Assembly (NCBI RefSeq): GCF_011765465.1 | Contig: NZ_CP050265.1 | Span: forward strand, 2,892,425 to 2,956,424 | DNA from: Erythrobacter sp. | GTDB lineage: Bacteria > Pseudomonadota > Alphaproteobacteria > Sphingomonadales > Sphingomonadaceae | DNA: 64,000 nucleotides | Reading direction: 5' to 3' | Part shown: positions 37,194 through 48,378 of the stretch, piece after piece | Layout: each line of letters starts with the position of its first letter | How positions within the stretch are numbered: the first letter of the stretch is position 1 | Made by a program: the position numbers and the translations under genes | Notes under the pieces: generated by a model | What the model saw: only the letters and a program-made list of their open reading frames with translations | Database searches by the model: none | What the model was told of the DNA's origin: nothing

Positions 37194-37928
37194 ATGGGTT
37201 ACGATAGAGGACGTCGGCGCGGGCGGGACAAGCGCGACGGAATCGGCGAAGAAGGTTTCGATCCCTTCGGTGGAGGCATGGATGGGTTTCCCCCTCCTTC
37301 CGATTTCGGGAACGACCGTGGTCGAGACCGTTTCGGCGGCGGCGATCGCTTCGGAGGGGGCGACCGTGGCGGTGACCGCTTCGGGGGCGGCGGCGGCGGG
37401 CCTCGAGGCCCTCGCGGTGGCGGCGGATTCCGCGGGATGCCCGCGCAGGTGGTCGGGACCGGCAAGGGCACGGTCAAGTTCTTCAACGGGCAGAAGGGCT
37501 TCGGCTTCATCCAGCAGGAAGGTGGGGGCGAGGATGTCTTCGTCCACATCAGCGCGGTCGAACGCGCCGGCCTTGAAGGGCTTGCCGAAGGGCAGGAACT
37601 CGAATTCAACCTCGTCGACCGGGGCGGCAAGATTTCGGCGCAGGATCTGCAGATCGTGGGTGAGGTCATCGCCCCGCAGCAGAGCGGCCCGCCCAAGCGC
37701 GAGCTGACCGGCGAGAAAGCAACCGGCACGGTCAAGTTCTTCAACTCGATGAAGGGTTTCGGCTTCCTCGTGCGCGATGACGGGCAGCCCGATGCCTTCG
37801 TCCACATCAGCGCGGTAGAGCGGTCCGGCTTGTCGGCTATCAACGAGGGCGAACGTTACGAATTCGACCTGGAAGTAGACCGGCGCGGCAAGTATTCCGC
37901 CGTCAACCTCGTGCCCGTCCAGGGTTGA
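37194..37928 (+). CDS. Cold-shock protein with two CSD domains and an RGG-rich N-terminus
   Basis: 244 residues. The first 85 residues are low-complexity Gly, Arg, Asp and Phe (DRFGGGDR repeats, [11 protein letters not shown]), an RGG-like disordered RNA-binding tail. Then come two cold-shock domains: [16 protein letters not shown] with [13 protein letters not shown] (about 92-155), and [16 protein letters not shown] with [13 protein letters not shown] (about 178-242). Both RNP1 and RNP2 motifs are intact. It acts as an RNA chaperone or anti-terminator by family. The 5' region (36901-37193) is long and could hold a temperature-responsive leader, but I could not fold it convincingly. Confidence 0.9.
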   Translation: MGYDRGRRRGRDKRDGIGEEGFDPFGGGMDGFPPPSDFGNDRGRDRFGGGDRFGGGDRGGDRFGGGGGGPRGPRGGGGFRGMPAQVVGTGKGTVKFFNGQKGFGFIQQEGGGEDVFVHISAVERAGLEGLAEGQELEFNLVDRGGKISAQDLQIVGEVIAPQQSGPPKRELTGEKATGTVKFFNSMKGFGFLVRDDGQPDAFVHISAVERSGLSAINEGERYEFDLEVDRRGKYSAVNLVPVQG

Positions 37929-38084
37929 GGTCCGAACCCGCGGGCGGGGTCGCGTTTGACCTTGCCCTGCGGCCGATTTATTGAGCGAGCGGCGGTCTCC
38001 GACACGGGGCCGCCGTTTGTTTTTGGCCCCGTCCGCGCGCCTGCCAGACGCAGCGGCGCGGTCCGAGGAAACCAGGATAAGAGA

Positions 38085-39284
38085 ATGTCGATCACGCCCC
38101 TCATGCCCGTCTATCCGCGCTGCGGCGTGCGCCCCGTGCGCGGGGAGCATTGCCACCTGATCGACGAGGACGGGACGCGCTATCTCGATTTCGCCAGCGG
38201 GATCGCGGTGAACCTGCTCGGCCATTCGCACCCCGGCCTGATCGGCGCGATCCAGAAACAGGCCGAGACGTTGATGCACGTCTCTAACCTCTATGGCAGC
38301 CCCCAGGGCGAAAAGCTGGCGCAGACGCTGGTCGACAAAACCTTCGCTGATACAGTGTTCTTCACCAATTCTGGCGCCGAGGCGGTGGAGACCTCGATCA
38401 AGTGCGCCCGCGCCTATCACCAGAACGCGGGCGATCTCGGCGATGCGGAGCGATTCGAGCTGATTACCTTCACCAACGCCTTTCACGGGCGCACGATGGC
38501 GACGATCAGCGCGTCGAACCAGCAGAAGATGCATCACGGTTTTTCGCCGCTGCTCGACGGTTTCAAGTATGCCGAGTTCGACGATCTCGAGGCAGCCAAG
38601 GCGCTGATCGGGCCGAAGACGGCGGGCTTCCTCGTGGAACCGATCCAGGGCGAGGGCGGCATCCGGCCCGCCTCGCAGGAATTCATGTCCGGCCTTCGCG
38701 CGCTCGCCGATGAGCATGATCTGATGCTGGTGCTCGACGAGGTGCAGTGCGGCGTCGCGCGCACCGGCAAGCTCTATGCTTACGAGCATTACGGCATAAC
38801 ACCGGACATCGTCGCCACGGCCAAGGGGCTGGGCGGCGGCTTCCCGATCGGCGCCTGTCTCGCCACCGAAAAGGCAGCGCGCGGCATGACCTTCGGCACC
38901 CACGGCTCGACCTATGGCGGCAATCCGCTCGCCATGGCGGCGGCTTCGGCGGTAATGGAAGCGGTCGCCAACGACGAGTTTCTCGCCGAGGTGCGCGAAA
39001 AGGGAGAGCGCCTGCGCACCCGGCTCGAACAATTCATCGGCAATTACCCGGAACTCTTCGAGCTGGTCCGCGGGAAGGGGTTGATGCTGGGGCTCAAGAT
39101 GAAGGTCGAGAGCCGCCCCTTCTTCGTCCACCTGCGCGACAATCACCAATTGCTGACCGTCGCGGCGGGCGACAACACCCTGCGGATCATCCCCCCGCTG
39201 GTGATCGGCGATGCGGAGATCGACGAGTTCTTCGACAAGCTTTCCGCCGGTGCGGCGAGCTATAAAGTGCCCGAGCCCGCCTGA
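38085..39284 (+). CDS. argD: Acetylornithine/succinylornithine aminotransferase
   Basis: 399 residues, class III PLP aminotransferase. It converts N-acetylglutamate semialdehyde to N-acetylornithine in arginine synthesis. Visible: [35 protein letters not shown] (PLP phosphate site), [29 protein letters not shown] (PLP ring Asp) and the PLP Lys in [17 protein letters not shown] (about 248). ATG 38085 fits the family start. Its stop TGA overlaps the argF start by one base. Confidence 0.94.
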   Translation: MSITPLMPVYPRCGVRPVRGEHCHLIDEDGTRYLDFASGIAVNLLGHSHPGLIGAIQKQAETLMHVSNLYGSPQGEKLAQTLVDKTFADTVFFTNSGAEAVETSIKCARAYHQNAGDLGDAERFELITFTNAFHGRTMATISASNQQKMHHGFSPLLDGFKYAEFDDLEAAKALIGPKTAGFLVEPIQGEGGIRPASQEFMSGLRALADEHDLMLVLDEVQCGVARTGKLYAYEHYGITPDIVATAKGLGGGFPIGACLATEKAARGMTFGTHGSTYGGNPLAMAAASAVMEAVANDEFLAEVREKGERLRTRLEQFIGNYPELFELVRGKGLMLGLKMKVESRPFFVHLRDNHQLLTVAAGDNTLRIIPPLVIGDAEIDEFFDKLSAGAASYKVPEPA

Positions 39285-40237
39285 TGAACGGCTCTGGGGG
39301 CGCACGCCACTTTCTCGATCTCGGAGATGCCGGGGCGGATGCGATCGCGGCGATGATCAACGACGCGATCGACCGGAAGGCGGCTCGCGAAGGATGGTCC
39401 AAGGGGCGTGCCGACACCGACCGGCCGCTTGAGGGCCGCGTGCTGGCCATGGTTTTCGAGAAGAATTCGACCCGGACGCGGGTCAGCTTCGATATCGCCA
39501 TGCGCCAGCTCGGCGGCTCGGTGCTCATTCTCGATGCCGCGTCGAGCCAGCTCGGGCGGGGGGAGAGCATCGCCGATACCGCGCGCGTGCTCAGCCGGAT
39601 GGTCGATGCGATCATGCTGCGCACCGATGACCATGGCAAGATCGAGGAGATGGCGCGCCATGCGAGCGTGCCGGTGATCAATGGCCTTACCGATCGCTCG
39701 CATCCCTGCCAGATCGTCGCCGACCTTTTGACCGTGATCGAACATGGCAAGGCCCTGCCGGGCCTCGAACTCGCGTGGTTCGGCGACGGGAACAATGTCC
39801 TGCACTCGATCCTCGAGGCGGCCGGGTTGATGAAGTTCAACGTCCGCATCGCCTGCCCCAGCGGCTATGAGCCGGATGCCGAATTCGTCGAAATGGCGCG
39901 CGCGGGGGGGGCGGAGGTTTCGCTCTCGCAGGATGCCGTGGAGGCGGCGCGGGGTGCCGATGTCATCGTGACGGACACCTGGATCTCGATGGGGCAGGCC
40001 GACGCTGCCGAAAAGCGCGCGGCGATGGAGCCGTTCCAGGTCGACAAGACCCTCATGGCCGCGGCCAAACCCGATGCGATCTTTCTCCATTGCCTACCGG
40101 CCCATGTCGGCGAGGAAGTGACCGAGGAGGTCTTCGAAAGCGCGCAATCGGTCGTCTTCGACGAGGCGGAAAACCGCATCCATGCGCAGAAATCGGTCCT
40201 GCTGTGGGGCTGCGGGTTGCTCGGCGAGGCAGGCTGA
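39284..40237 (+). CDS. argF: Ornithine carbamoyltransferase
   Basis: 317 residues. It makes citrulline from ornithine and carbamoyl phosphate. Signature motifs: carbamoyl phosphate loop STRTR in [13 protein letters not shown] (residues 62-66), [13 protein letters not shown] (about 140-152), DTWISMGQ, and ornithine-side [16 protein letters not shown] (about 266-281). It is translationally coupled to argD, which confirms the arginine role. Confidence 0.96.
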   Translation: MNGSGGARHFLDLGDAGADAIAAMINDAIDRKAAREGWSKGRADTDRPLEGRVLAMVFEKNSTRTRVSFDIAMRQLGGSVLILDAASSQLGRGESIADTARVLSRMVDAIMLRTDDHGKIEEMARHASVPVINGLTDRSHPCQIVADLLTVIEHGKALPGLELAWFGDGNNVLHSILEAAGLMKFNVRIACPSGYEPDAEFVEMARAGGAEVSLSQDAVEAARGADVIVTDTWISMGQADAAEKRAAMEPFQVDKTLMAAAKPDAIFLHCLPAHVGEEVTEEVFESAQSVVFDEAENRIHAQKSVLLWGCGLLGEAG

Positions 40238-40305
40238 GGAAGCGAGCCGTCGATATTGGTCGCAAGAGGGGGCTTATCGCGGGGCGCGATGCGCCCCATA
40301 TCCGG

Positions 40306-41217
40306 ATGATGAAGACAGCGCCATCGACATCCACTCAACCCGAAACCTTCGCCGATAAGCTGCTCGGCTTCACGCTCCCCGGACGCAATGCGCGCGGCCG
40401 CGTCGTCCGGCTCGACGGGGTGGTGAACGAAGTGCTGTCGGCCCACGATTATCCCGCGCCGATCACGCATCTCCTAGGCGAAGCGCTGGTCCTTGGCGCG
40501 CTGATGGGTAGCCTGCTCAAGGAAGAGGGCGGGCAATTGACCATGCAGGCGCAGACCCAGGCCGGTGTCGTCTCGCTCCTGGTTTGCGATTATCGCGGGG
40601 GATCGATGCGCGGCTATGTCGATTTCGACCAGGCCGAGTTGGCCGGGCTGGGGGCCAATCCGGGCCTCTCGGCGCTGTTCGGCGAAGGCTATCTTGCGAT
40701 CACTTTCGAAACAGCTGCGGGGCAGCGGTATCAGGGGATCGTCCCGCTCGAGGGCGATACCCTCGCCGAAGCATGCGAGACGTATTTCAGCCAGTCCGAG
40801 CAGGTTCCCACCATCATCCGGGTTGCCAGCCGGTCGAGCGGGACGGGGAGGGTGGCCGCGGGGCTGCTCGTCCAGCACCTTCCCGACGGCGAGGAAGGGC
40901 GCGAGCGGCTTCATGTCAGGATGGACCATCCCGACTGGGAGCACGTGCTGGCGTTGGCATCGACAATCAGCCACGAGGAACTCCTCGACCCCTCCCTTTC
41001 CATGGAAGCGATCGCCTGGCGGCTGTTCAGCGAGGACGACGAGATCCGTATCCAGCGAGGTGCCGACCTCGAGCGCGGATGCCGTTGCAGCGCCGAGTAT
41101 TATCAGTCTGTCATCGCACGCTTCCCGCGAGAGGAGCAGGAAGCGATGCAGGACGAAGGGGGGAGGATCATCGTGGATTGCGCCTTTTGCTCGCGCGAGT
41201 TCGCGATTGAAATATAG
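40306..41217 (+). CDS. hslO: Hsp33 redox-regulated chaperone
   Basis: 303 residues. It is a holdase switched on by oxidation. The C-terminal zinc centre has four Cys: GCRCSAEYY (about C259, C261) and CAFCSREF (about C292, C295). The N-terminal domain shows LGEALVLGALMGSLLKEEGG, LTMQAQTQAGVVSLLVCDYR and SRSSGTGRVAAGLLVQHLPDG. ATG 40306 or 40309 can start; the longer frame overlaps argF. It follows argD-argF, an order common in alphaproteobacteria. Confidence 0.94.
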   Translation: MMKTAPSTSTQPETFADKLLGFTLPGRNARGRVVRLDGVVNEVLSAHDYPAPITHLLGEALVLGALMGSLLKEEGGQLTMQAQTQAGVVSLLVCDYRGGSMRGYVDFDQAELAGLGANPGLSALFGEGYLAITFETAAGQRYQGIVPLEGDTLAEACETYFSQSEQVPTIIRVASRSSGTGRVAAGLLVQHLPDGEEGRERLHVRMDHPDWEHVLALASTISHEELLDPSLSMEAIAWRLFSEDDEIRIQRGADLERGCRCSAEYYQSVIARFPREEQEAMQDEGGRIIVDCAFCSREFAIEI

Positions 41218-41302
41218 CGGCTCGTCGCTATTTTGGAACGGTTCATCGCCCGATGACATATATGTGCAAGCCGGCGCACCTTCTTTGCGCGAGAGCGGAA
41301 CA

Positions 41303-41725
41303 GTGAAAAGACGACGTTCTTCGATATCTCTCCGACCGACCGTCGTGCTGGCGGCGCTCGGCGTATGCGCTGCCGGTGTCGCGCTTCCCGCCGCGGCGCA
41401 GGGCGATGGCCTTGCCATGCTAGGCAGTCTCGCCAAGGGCGAATGGACGATCAAGTCACGCGACGGCTCGGCCGAGCGCAAGGTCTGCGTACGCAGCGGC
41501 GAGGAGCTCATCCAGCTGCGCCATGAAGACCGCAATTGCAGTCGCTTCGTGGTCGAGGATGAGCCGTCCAAGGTGACGGTCCAGTATACCTGTCCGGGGA
41601 ATGGCTATGGCCGGACCAGTATCAGGCGCGAGACCGACACTCTCGTCCAGATTGAGAGCCAGGGCATTGCGTCCGGCCTTCCCTTCGAGTTCGCGGCCGA
41701 AGCGCGCCGGACGGGCTCCTGCTGA
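41303..41725 (+). CDS. Secreted DUF3617-like protein
   Basis: 140 residues starting at GTG 41303 (GAGAGCGGA upstream). A signal peptide (RPTVVLAALGVCAAGVALPAAA, split at ALPAAAQ) precedes a mature domain with GEWTIKSRDGSAERKVCVRSG and three further Cys (RNCSRFVV, VQYTCPGNGYG, RTGSC). The pattern of reduced-charge strands and a Cys pair is that of DUF3617 proteins, periplasmic and of unknown function. It lies between hslO and queC on the same strand. Confidence 0.8.
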   Translation: MKRRRSSISLRPTVVLAALGVCAAGVALPAAAQGDGLAMLGSLAKGEWTIKSRDGSAERKVCVRSGEELIQLRHEDRNCSRFVVEDEPSKVTVQYTCPGNGYGRTSIRRETDTLVQIESQGIASGLPFEFAAEARRTGSC

Positions 41726-41777
41726 ACAAGCGGCGACGCGTCTTTCCCGGGCGCGCTTGCATCGCTAAGGCCGGGAA

Positions 41778-42476
41778 ATGACGAAATCACCTGAGGAGGA
41801 CAAGCGGCCGTTGGCGGTCGTCCTACTTTCCGGCGGGCTCGACTCCATGGTCACCGCCGGGATCGCCCGTGAGCGTGGATTCGCGGTTCACGCGCTGACC
41901 ATCGATTACGGGCAGCGTCACCGGATCGAGCTGGAATCGGCGAAGGGCATCGCCCGGCGGCTCGAGCTTTCGGACCACGTCGAGATCGCGCTCGACCTGC
42001 GCAAGTTCGGAGGGTCCGCGCTAACCGATGAGATAGAGGTGCCAAAGGACGGGGTCGGGGAAGAGATCCCTGTCACCTACGTGCCGGCGCGCAATCTTGT
42101 CTTTCTTGCTTTGACGACCGCCTTCGCCGAAGCCCGCGGTTCGGGCGACATCTTCATCGGAGTGAACGCACTCGATTATTCGGGGTATCCCGATTGTCGG
42201 CCGGAATTCATCGCCGGCTTCGAGCAAGCGGCGCGCCTCGGAACCCGTGCTGGGGTGGAAGGAAGCGGCTTTGCAATCCATGCGCCGTTGCAGCACATGA
42301 CGAAAGCCGACATCGCCCGCGAATGCACGCGTCTCGACCTTGATCCGGCGTGGAGCTGGTCCTGTTACGATCCGACGGAAGACGGGCTCGCCTGCGGGGC
42401 GTGCGATTCATGCCGCTTGCGGAAAAAGGGCTTTGCAGAGGCTGGACTGGAAGACAGCACACGCTATGCCCGATAG
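41778..42476 (+). CDS. queC: 7-cyano-7-deazaguanine synthase
   Basis: 232 residues. It converts carboxy-deazaguanine to preQ0 with ATP and ammonia, a step to queuosine. The PP-loop SGGLDSMVTAGIARERG (about residues 16-32) opens the protein; FIGVNALDYSGYPDCRPEFI is the family core. Four Cys near the end (SCYDPTEDGLACGACDSCRLR) bind zinc. No other que gene is adjacent. The MFS gene starts inside its last 11 bases. Confidence 0.95.
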   Translation: MTKSPEEDKRPLAVVLLSGGLDSMVTAGIARERGFAVHALTIDYGQRHRIELESAKGIARRLELSDHVEIALDLRKFGGSALTDEIEVPKDGVGEEIPVTYVPARNLVFLALTTAFAEARGSGDIFIGVNALDYSGYPDCRPEFIAGFEQAARLGTRAGVEGSGFAIHAPLQHMTKADIARECTRLDLDPAWSWSCYDPTEDGLACGACDSCRLRKKGFAEAGLEDSTRYAR

Positions 42477-44160
42477 CCTGCGCGACTTGACGCGCGGGAA
42501 CGAAAAAGGTCGAGGGGATCGTCATTTGAGCGAAGAATTGAAGGGCCAGCCGGAGACGGCCGGTGACCGCGTGCCTGCCTACAGCTGGTACGCGCTGAGC
42601 GTGCTAGTGCTGGTATACGTTCTCAATTTCATCGACCGCCAGATTCTCTCGATCCTTGCCAACGACATCAAGGCCGACCTCGGTGTCGATGATGCCTATC
42701 TCGGGTTTCTTTACGGCACGGCGTTCGCGATCTTCTACGCCTTGTTCGGTATTCCACTCGGGCGGCTGGCCGATAGTTGGAAACGCGTTCGGCTTATGAC
42801 GCTGGGACTGACGCTGTGGTCTGCTATGACCGCGCTATCCGGCTTCGCCCGCGACGCCTCGACACTCTCGGTCGCACGGATCGGGGTCGGCGTGGGCGAG
42901 GCGACCGCGAGCCCCTCGGCATATTCGCTGATATCCGACTGGTTCCCGGCAAGACTGAGGGCGACCGCCCTCGCGATCTACAGTTCGGGTCTATATATTG
43001 GGGGCGGAGTGTCGCTCGCGATCGGCGGCTTCATCGTCGATGGCTGGAATGAGGCATTCCCTTCGGGCGATCCGCTTCTTGGACTGGCTGGATGGCAGGC
43101 CGCGTTTGTGGCGGTCGGCTTGCCCGGTTTGCTGCTCGCTCTTTGGGTCGCCACGCTCAAGGAACCGATCCGGGGGGCGATTGACGGACTGACTACCCCT
43201 GAAGATCCGCATCCTTTCCGTGGCTTTGTCCGCGAACTCTACACGATCATCCCGGGCTTCACTTTTTTCGGCGCCGCAGAGCGCGGGGCGAGGAGCCTGT
43301 TCGTCAATATCCTCGTCTTCGCGGGTGCGATTGCGGCAGCTCGTTTGCTGACTGTCGCACTCGGCTCCGGTCCGGGCACCATCGTCGCACTGCTAAGCTC
43401 GTTGTTGGGCATTGCGCTGCCGGAGGTGACCGACCAGTGGCTGCTGCTTGCCATCGGATATTACGCAGTGTTTTGCTGGGCGAGCGCCTTGCGGGTGCGC
43501 GATTATCCCACTTTCGCACTGACCTGGGGCTCGCCGGCATTCCTCTGCACGATCCTTGGCTACGGGACCGTCGCTTTCATGGCCTATTCGGCTTCCTATT
43601 GGGGGGCTCCCTATGCGGAGCGGACTTTCGTCGATGTCTCCAAGTCCGAGCTCGGCTTCCTGCTGGGGGGCGGGGGCGCGTTGGGCGGTTTCCTCGGCGT
43701 GATCCTAGGAGGCCGGATGGCTGATGCCTTGCTCGAGCGGACCGCCACGGGCCGGGTTTGGGTGATCATTTTCGGCCTGCTTAGCCCGATTCCCTTCGCG
43801 GTGATCCAGTACACGACCGGCAACTGGACGATCTTCGTGCTGCTCAATATCGTGGTCGGCGCCTTGGCTGCGTCTGCGCTCGGAGCAGCTGCCGCAACCA
43901 GCCAGTCGCTTGTGCTTCCGAGAATGCGCGGGACAGCGACGGCCACCTTTTTTCTGGCGACCACGCTAGTGGGATTGGCTCTCGGGCCCTATCTGGCGGG
44001 CTACGTCTCGGCAAGAAATGAGGGCGACCTGTCGGTGGGTGTGCTCTCGACGCTGTGGATCACGCCTATCGGACTTATCCTGCTGACGGGGGCAGTGCGG
44101 CTTGTGCCGGGGGCCGCCGCCACGATTGCCGACCGCGCCAAGGCTGCGGGCGAGCCTTAG
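42466..44160 (+). CDS. MFS transporter, spinster-like
   Basis: 564 residues from ATG 42466, overlapping queC by 11 bases; TTG 42526 is an alternative start that avoids the overlap. About 12 membrane segments are visible. The motif-A-like GIPLGRLADSWKRVRLMTLG lies between helices 2 and 3 (about 103-122). FIDRQILSILANDIKADLG at the first helix is typical of the spinster/sphingolipid-transporter-like MFS group of sphingomonads. The central loop (about 230-330) is unusually long and includes extra hydrophobic segments. Substrate unknown. A strong palindrome follows the stop. Confidence 0.88.
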   Translation: MPDSLRDLTRGNEKGRGDRHLSEELKGQPETAGDRVPAYSWYALSVLVLVYVLNFIDRQILSILANDIKADLGVDDAYLGFLYGTAFAIFYALFGIPLGRLADSWKRVRLMTLGLTLWSAMTALSGFARDASTLSVARIGVGVGEATASPSAYSLISDWFPARLRATALAIYSSGLYIGGGVSLAIGGFIVDGWNEAFPSGDPLLGLAGWQAAFVAVGLPGLLLALWVATLKEPIRGAIDGLTTPEDPHPFRGFVRELYTIIPGFTFFGAAERGARSLFVNILVFAGAIAAARLLTVALGSGPGTIVALLSSLLGIALPEVTDQWLLLAIGYYAVFCWASALRVRDYPTFALTWGSPAFLCTILGYGTVAFMAYSASYWGAPYAERTFVDVSKSELGFLLGGGGALGGFLGVILGGRMADALLERTATGRVWVIIFGLLSPIPFAVIQYTTGNWTIFVLLNIVVGALAASALGAAAATSQSLVLPRMRGTATATFFLATTLVGLALGPYLAGYVSARNEGDLSVGVLSTLWITPIGLILLTGAVRLVPGAAATIADRAKAAGEP

Positions 44161-44164
44161 GACT

Positions 44165-44192
44165 CCGCCTCCTGCGCGCAGGAGGCGGCTTT
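44165..44192 (+). terminator. Terminator of the MFS gene
   Basis: A perfect 24-base palindrome (CCGCCTCCTGCG and its reverse complement, 44165-44188) begins four bases after the stop and is followed by CTTT. Its fully symmetric centre would leave a tight loop in RNA. The 142 bases between this and the next terminator show no gene. Confidence 0.6.
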
Positions 44193-44334
44193 CAACCCAG
44201 AGATCAGGCCCTTTGTGAGAGGGTTAAAGAGGCGAAGGCCAGCCTGAAATTGGGTAGCTCGGTTGTGTAGCGCAAAGGCCAAAGGGATCCTAAGCTAACC
44301 TAAGGCGTAACCTTACTCCACGTGAGCAAACCGC

Positions 44335-44366
44335 AAAAAAAAGAGGGCCGGATTGCTCCGGCCCTC
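44335..44366 (-). terminator. Strong intrinsic terminator of the OmpA-type gene
   Basis: A 10-bp stem (GAGGGCCGGA 44343-44352, TCCGGCCCTC 44357-44366, loop TTGC) is followed on the minus strand by eight consecutive T (44342 down to 44335). It lies 27 bases past the stop of the OmpA-type gene. Confidence 0.9.
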
Positions 44367-44393
44367 CCTTTAAACGTTCAGTCGCGATCGACC

Positions 44394-45536
<1,143 letters not shown>

Positions 45537-45712
45537 TCTAACATTCCCCTTTTTATTGCATTGAGGCACGGCGCATCTCTATCTTTTCCGTATGTGCGAG
45601 GCAAGCGGACAATCACCGCAAACTGTTGCAAGAAAGCCTCTATCAGTCGCCAAATTCCCTGCAGTTCCGCCCTTCTGCGTGCGAAGTCCCTAGGCATTCT
45701 CCGGCTCGGGGA

Positions 45713-46177
45713 TCAGGCTTGCGCCTGCGAGAAAAGGCCCAGTGTCCTCAGTGCGTCGGTGAGTTGCGCAATTGCGGCCCGAGCCTCGAGGTCGACTACG
45801 GCCCCGCCCTGCGGAGCGATCGGTTCTCCCGCCGCGTTCCAATCTCCTTCGAAGTGAAGCCAGCAACCCACCGCTTGATCGAACACCTGCATTCCCTCGC
45901 AGGGAGACACGAAATGCCAGCCGCCGCCCACCCTCGCAGCGATCGTACGATCCTTGCCGCTCCATTCACCCGTCGCACCTTCAAGCACCCGATAGCAGGC
46001 TCCCTCGGCGGGTTCCGCAGGAGGCGCGTCGAGCGAGGCTTTTACCGTCCGGGTCATAAGCGCATCGATCAGACAAATAGTCTCGTTAACCGTGAATTCC
46101 TTCTGCGCCTGCCCGGCGAAAAGTAACGGAAATCCATGAGCTTCGGTGCGATAGGGATAGGTGATAGGGTCGGTCAT
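45713..46177 (-). CDS. DUF2793 protein at the end of the GTA operon
   Basis: 154 residues from ATG 46177 (GGAG upstream). The DUF2793 pattern is clear: YPYRTEAHGFPLLFAGQAQKEFTVNE at the start, then EPAEGACYRVLEGATGEWSG and WHFVSPCEGMQVFDQAVGCW. Proteins of this family sit at the end of phage or GTA tail operons and are thought to be tail-fibre or tail-tip accessories. It begins 17 bases after the g15 stop, so it is part of the operon. Confidence 0.88.
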   Translation of the reverse strand: MTDPITYPYRTEAHGFPLLFAGQAQKEFTVNETICLIDALMTRTVKASLDAPPAEPAEGACYRVLEGATGEWSGKDRTIAARVGGGWHFVSPCEGMQVFDQAVGCWLHFEGDWNAAGEPIAPQGGAVVDLEARAAIAQLTDALRTLGLFSQAQA

Positions 46178-46194
46178 GTTTATTCTCCGCAAAT

Positions 46195-48375
46195 TCAGGA
46201 AATTCGCCCCAGCAGCAGAGGTTGCGAGTGGGAATAGGTCCCGACCTGCTTGACCCACAGGTCGGCAGGTCCATGCGCGCTGACCAGTGCGCTGCGCTCG
46301 GCAAGTGAAAAGGCAATGGCGGGGGTTTGGGTCAGCCAGGAAGCGAAGGGCGTGTCGGTTCGGCCATATCCGACGAGATAGCGTTCGCCTTCTTCGACCA
46401 AGGGCACATCGACCCAGTCTGCCCACTGCCATTGCCCCCGTGCTCTTCTGGTCCAAGTGAAGCTCCAGGAAGAGTCGGAAGCGATCGACAGAGACGGGTG
46501 GACAGGAGGCAGCGGTCGTCTGGAGGAGCCAGCATTTCTGAGCGTTGCGAAGACGGGTTCGGGATCCCCACGTCCGATTGCGGCAATACGCGTGTTCGGA
46601 TTGGAGCCGACCCGCGTCGGATCTAGCGAGACGAGCGTCTCGTCCAGCAGCGCCACCGGGCATCCCGTCGGATGCGAGCCTTGTGCAAGATGCTCGGTGC
46701 CTGCCCGTCCGCGCAGCAGGCCCGACAATGTCCAGCGGGTCGGCCCGACGCGCTCCGCGTAAAGGTATTGGAGCACCTCGCCTCCGACCAAGAGCCTGTT
46801 CGCCCCGGTCGCGAGTCCGATCAAATCGGTGCTCGGGAAAAGACCGTCCTCGCTGCAGATTTCGACCTCCAGCGATGCACGCCGCTCAAGAACATGAACG
46901 CCGCCCGGTTCAAGCTGCTGGGCCAATTCTCCTGTTGTCGCCCGCATCGAGCCGGTCTTGCCGATCTCGATAAGGCTCTGACCCTGTTCGATAAAAAGGG
47001 TTGCTCCGCGCCAGGCTGCGTTCGATGCCGCTGCGGCGGCGAACATCGTAGGCGCATCAAGTCGGGACGGGCCTGCGGGCGGGAGTTCGAAGACATCCAG
47101 CACTGTCTTGGAGATCGGAAGATCCTCGGCCGGGCTTGCATAGCCGGGATCGCCCTGTGGCTGATTGCTCAGATCCGGAGCAAGCCTCTCCAGGCCCAAT
47201 TCGATACCGCTTTCGTGCCATTCCCAGCTGCGCACCAGCCACGATCCAGGCTGGTCGGGGAGGCGCACGACACCTCCCGGGCGAAGGTCAGGATCGAGTT
47301 CGCTGCAAAGCCAGGAAAGACGTTGATTGCTCCATCGCGCGCGATGCGCGCAGGCGTTCACCAAGAGCTTGGCATCGTTCGCGCTCAATGTGGCCGGCAG
47401 GTCGAGAACGTTCTCGCGCCCTTGCGCGCGCGCCCCGCTCGACCTCTGGACCCCCGGCTGGTAGTCGCGCGCTTCATCGTAGTAGCGCAGTGCCACCGGT
47501 TCGAGATCCAAGGTTTCGCCGCGATGTTCGCGACGATCGGCCTCGCGCCCCCGCTCCTGGGAGGCCAGCTGTTCGGCAAGGACCGGAGCATCCGCAGGGA
47601 TCTTTGCACGGGCCGAAAGGTGAAGGCGATCGCCCGCGAGTGAAATGGCCAGCGGATAGACCCTATCGATCGCGGCAAGTGTCGTAGCGATCGGTCCGCC
47701 TTCGTCGGCCAGACCGCGCGCATGGGGCACGAGCAGGTCATCATTTTCCATTGCGGCCTGCGGGAGAATGCGGTCGAGCCGTACGGAGGACTCTTCCTCG
47801 CCGATGACCTCGAAGGTGAGCGCCGGGATGCGGTTGCCGAAATCGGCAAGCTGCAGATCCTCGAACACGACATAGGCGAGATCGCGGAAACCGGGAACCT
47901 CGATGCCCCTGTCTGCGGCTATCAGTGGGTCGACCGGATCGTCGCCGAAACCTCGATGGGTGCGCATCGTGCCTTCGATCTTGAGGTCGCCCGCAGCGCC
48001 GCGCAGCAGCTTCCCGTCGGCCCATACGCGCCGCACCTCGCGGATCGGCGTGCTTGAGACGGCGACCGCAAAGGAAGCCGAGTAGCTGAACGTGGTTGTC
48101 GACGGCTTGCCCTTGCCGCCTCCCTCGGTCGACTTGGACTCGACGAGGTCGGTGGCCCAGATGATCGTACCCGCCGTCCGCATCCGGCCGAATTGACGCG
48201 GGATCGGCGTCCCATAGCTAGAGGTCGTGACGGCGAGTTCCTTGAGCCGCGGACCTGTGCGGTTGCCGCCGCCCAACACCGCTTGGTCCGCCTGGCGCCC
48301 GATGAGCGCTCCGATGGCCCCGCCGACCGGGCCGCCGAGTGCGGTTCCGAGTGCTGTCAGGACGAGTGTGGCCAT
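46195..48375 (-). CDS. GTA host-specificity / tail tip protein (g15)
   Basis: 726 residues. The N-terminus GTALGGPVGGAIGALIGRQAD, LGGGNRTGPRLKELAVTTSSYGTPI and FGRMRTAGTIIWATDLVES is characteristic of RcGTA gp15 and related megatron tail proteins. The middle and C-terminal parts hold phage tail beta domains (AYVVFEDLQLADFGNRIPAL; WTLSGLLRGRAGTEH). RcGTA gp15 is about 1,300 residues and has an internal TIM-barrel glycoside-hydrolase-like region. Here that region is missing and the N-terminal block runs straight into the tail domain. Presumed to form the central baseplate spike that touches the recipient cell. Confidence 0.9.
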   Translation of the reverse strand: MATLVLTALGTALGGPVGGAIGALIGRQADQAVLGGGNRTGPRLKELAVTTSSYGTPIPRQFGRMRTAGTIIWATDLVESKSTEGGGKGKPSTTTFSYSASFAVAVSSTPIREVRRVWADGKLLRGAAGDLKIEGTMRTHRGFGDDPVDPLIAADRGIEVPGFRDLAYVVFEDLQLADFGNRIPALTFEVIGEEESSVRLDRILPQAAMENDDLLVPHARGLADEGGPIATTLAAIDRVYPLAISLAGDRLHLSARAKIPADAPVLAEQLASQERGREADRREHRGETLDLEPVALRYYDEARDYQPGVQRSSGARAQGRENVLDLPATLSANDAKLLVNACAHRARWSNQRLSWLCSELDPDLRPGGVVRLPDQPGSWLVRSWEWHESGIELGLERLAPDLSNQPQGDPGYASPAEDLPISKTVLDVFELPPAGPSRLDAPTMFAAAAASNAAWRGATLFIEQGQSLIEIGKTGSMRATTGELAQQLEPGGVHVLERRASLEVEICSEDGLFPSTDLIGLATGANRLLVGGEVLQYLYAERVGPTRWTLSGLLRGRAGTEHLAQGSHPTGCPVALLDETLVSLDPTRVGSNPNTRIAAIGRGDPEPVFATLRNAGSSRRPLPPVHPSLSIASDSSWSFTWTRRARGQWQWADWVDVPLVEEGERYLVGYGRTDTPFASWLTQTPAIAFSLAERSALVSAHGPADLWVKQVGTYSHSQPLLLGRIS

Positions 48376-48378
48376 CCT

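Noticed and set aside
37035..39305. A 756-residue minus-strand frame over the cold-shock gene and argD
   Set aside because: Shadow frame without ribosome-binding site or recognisable motifs; the plus-strand genes are certain.
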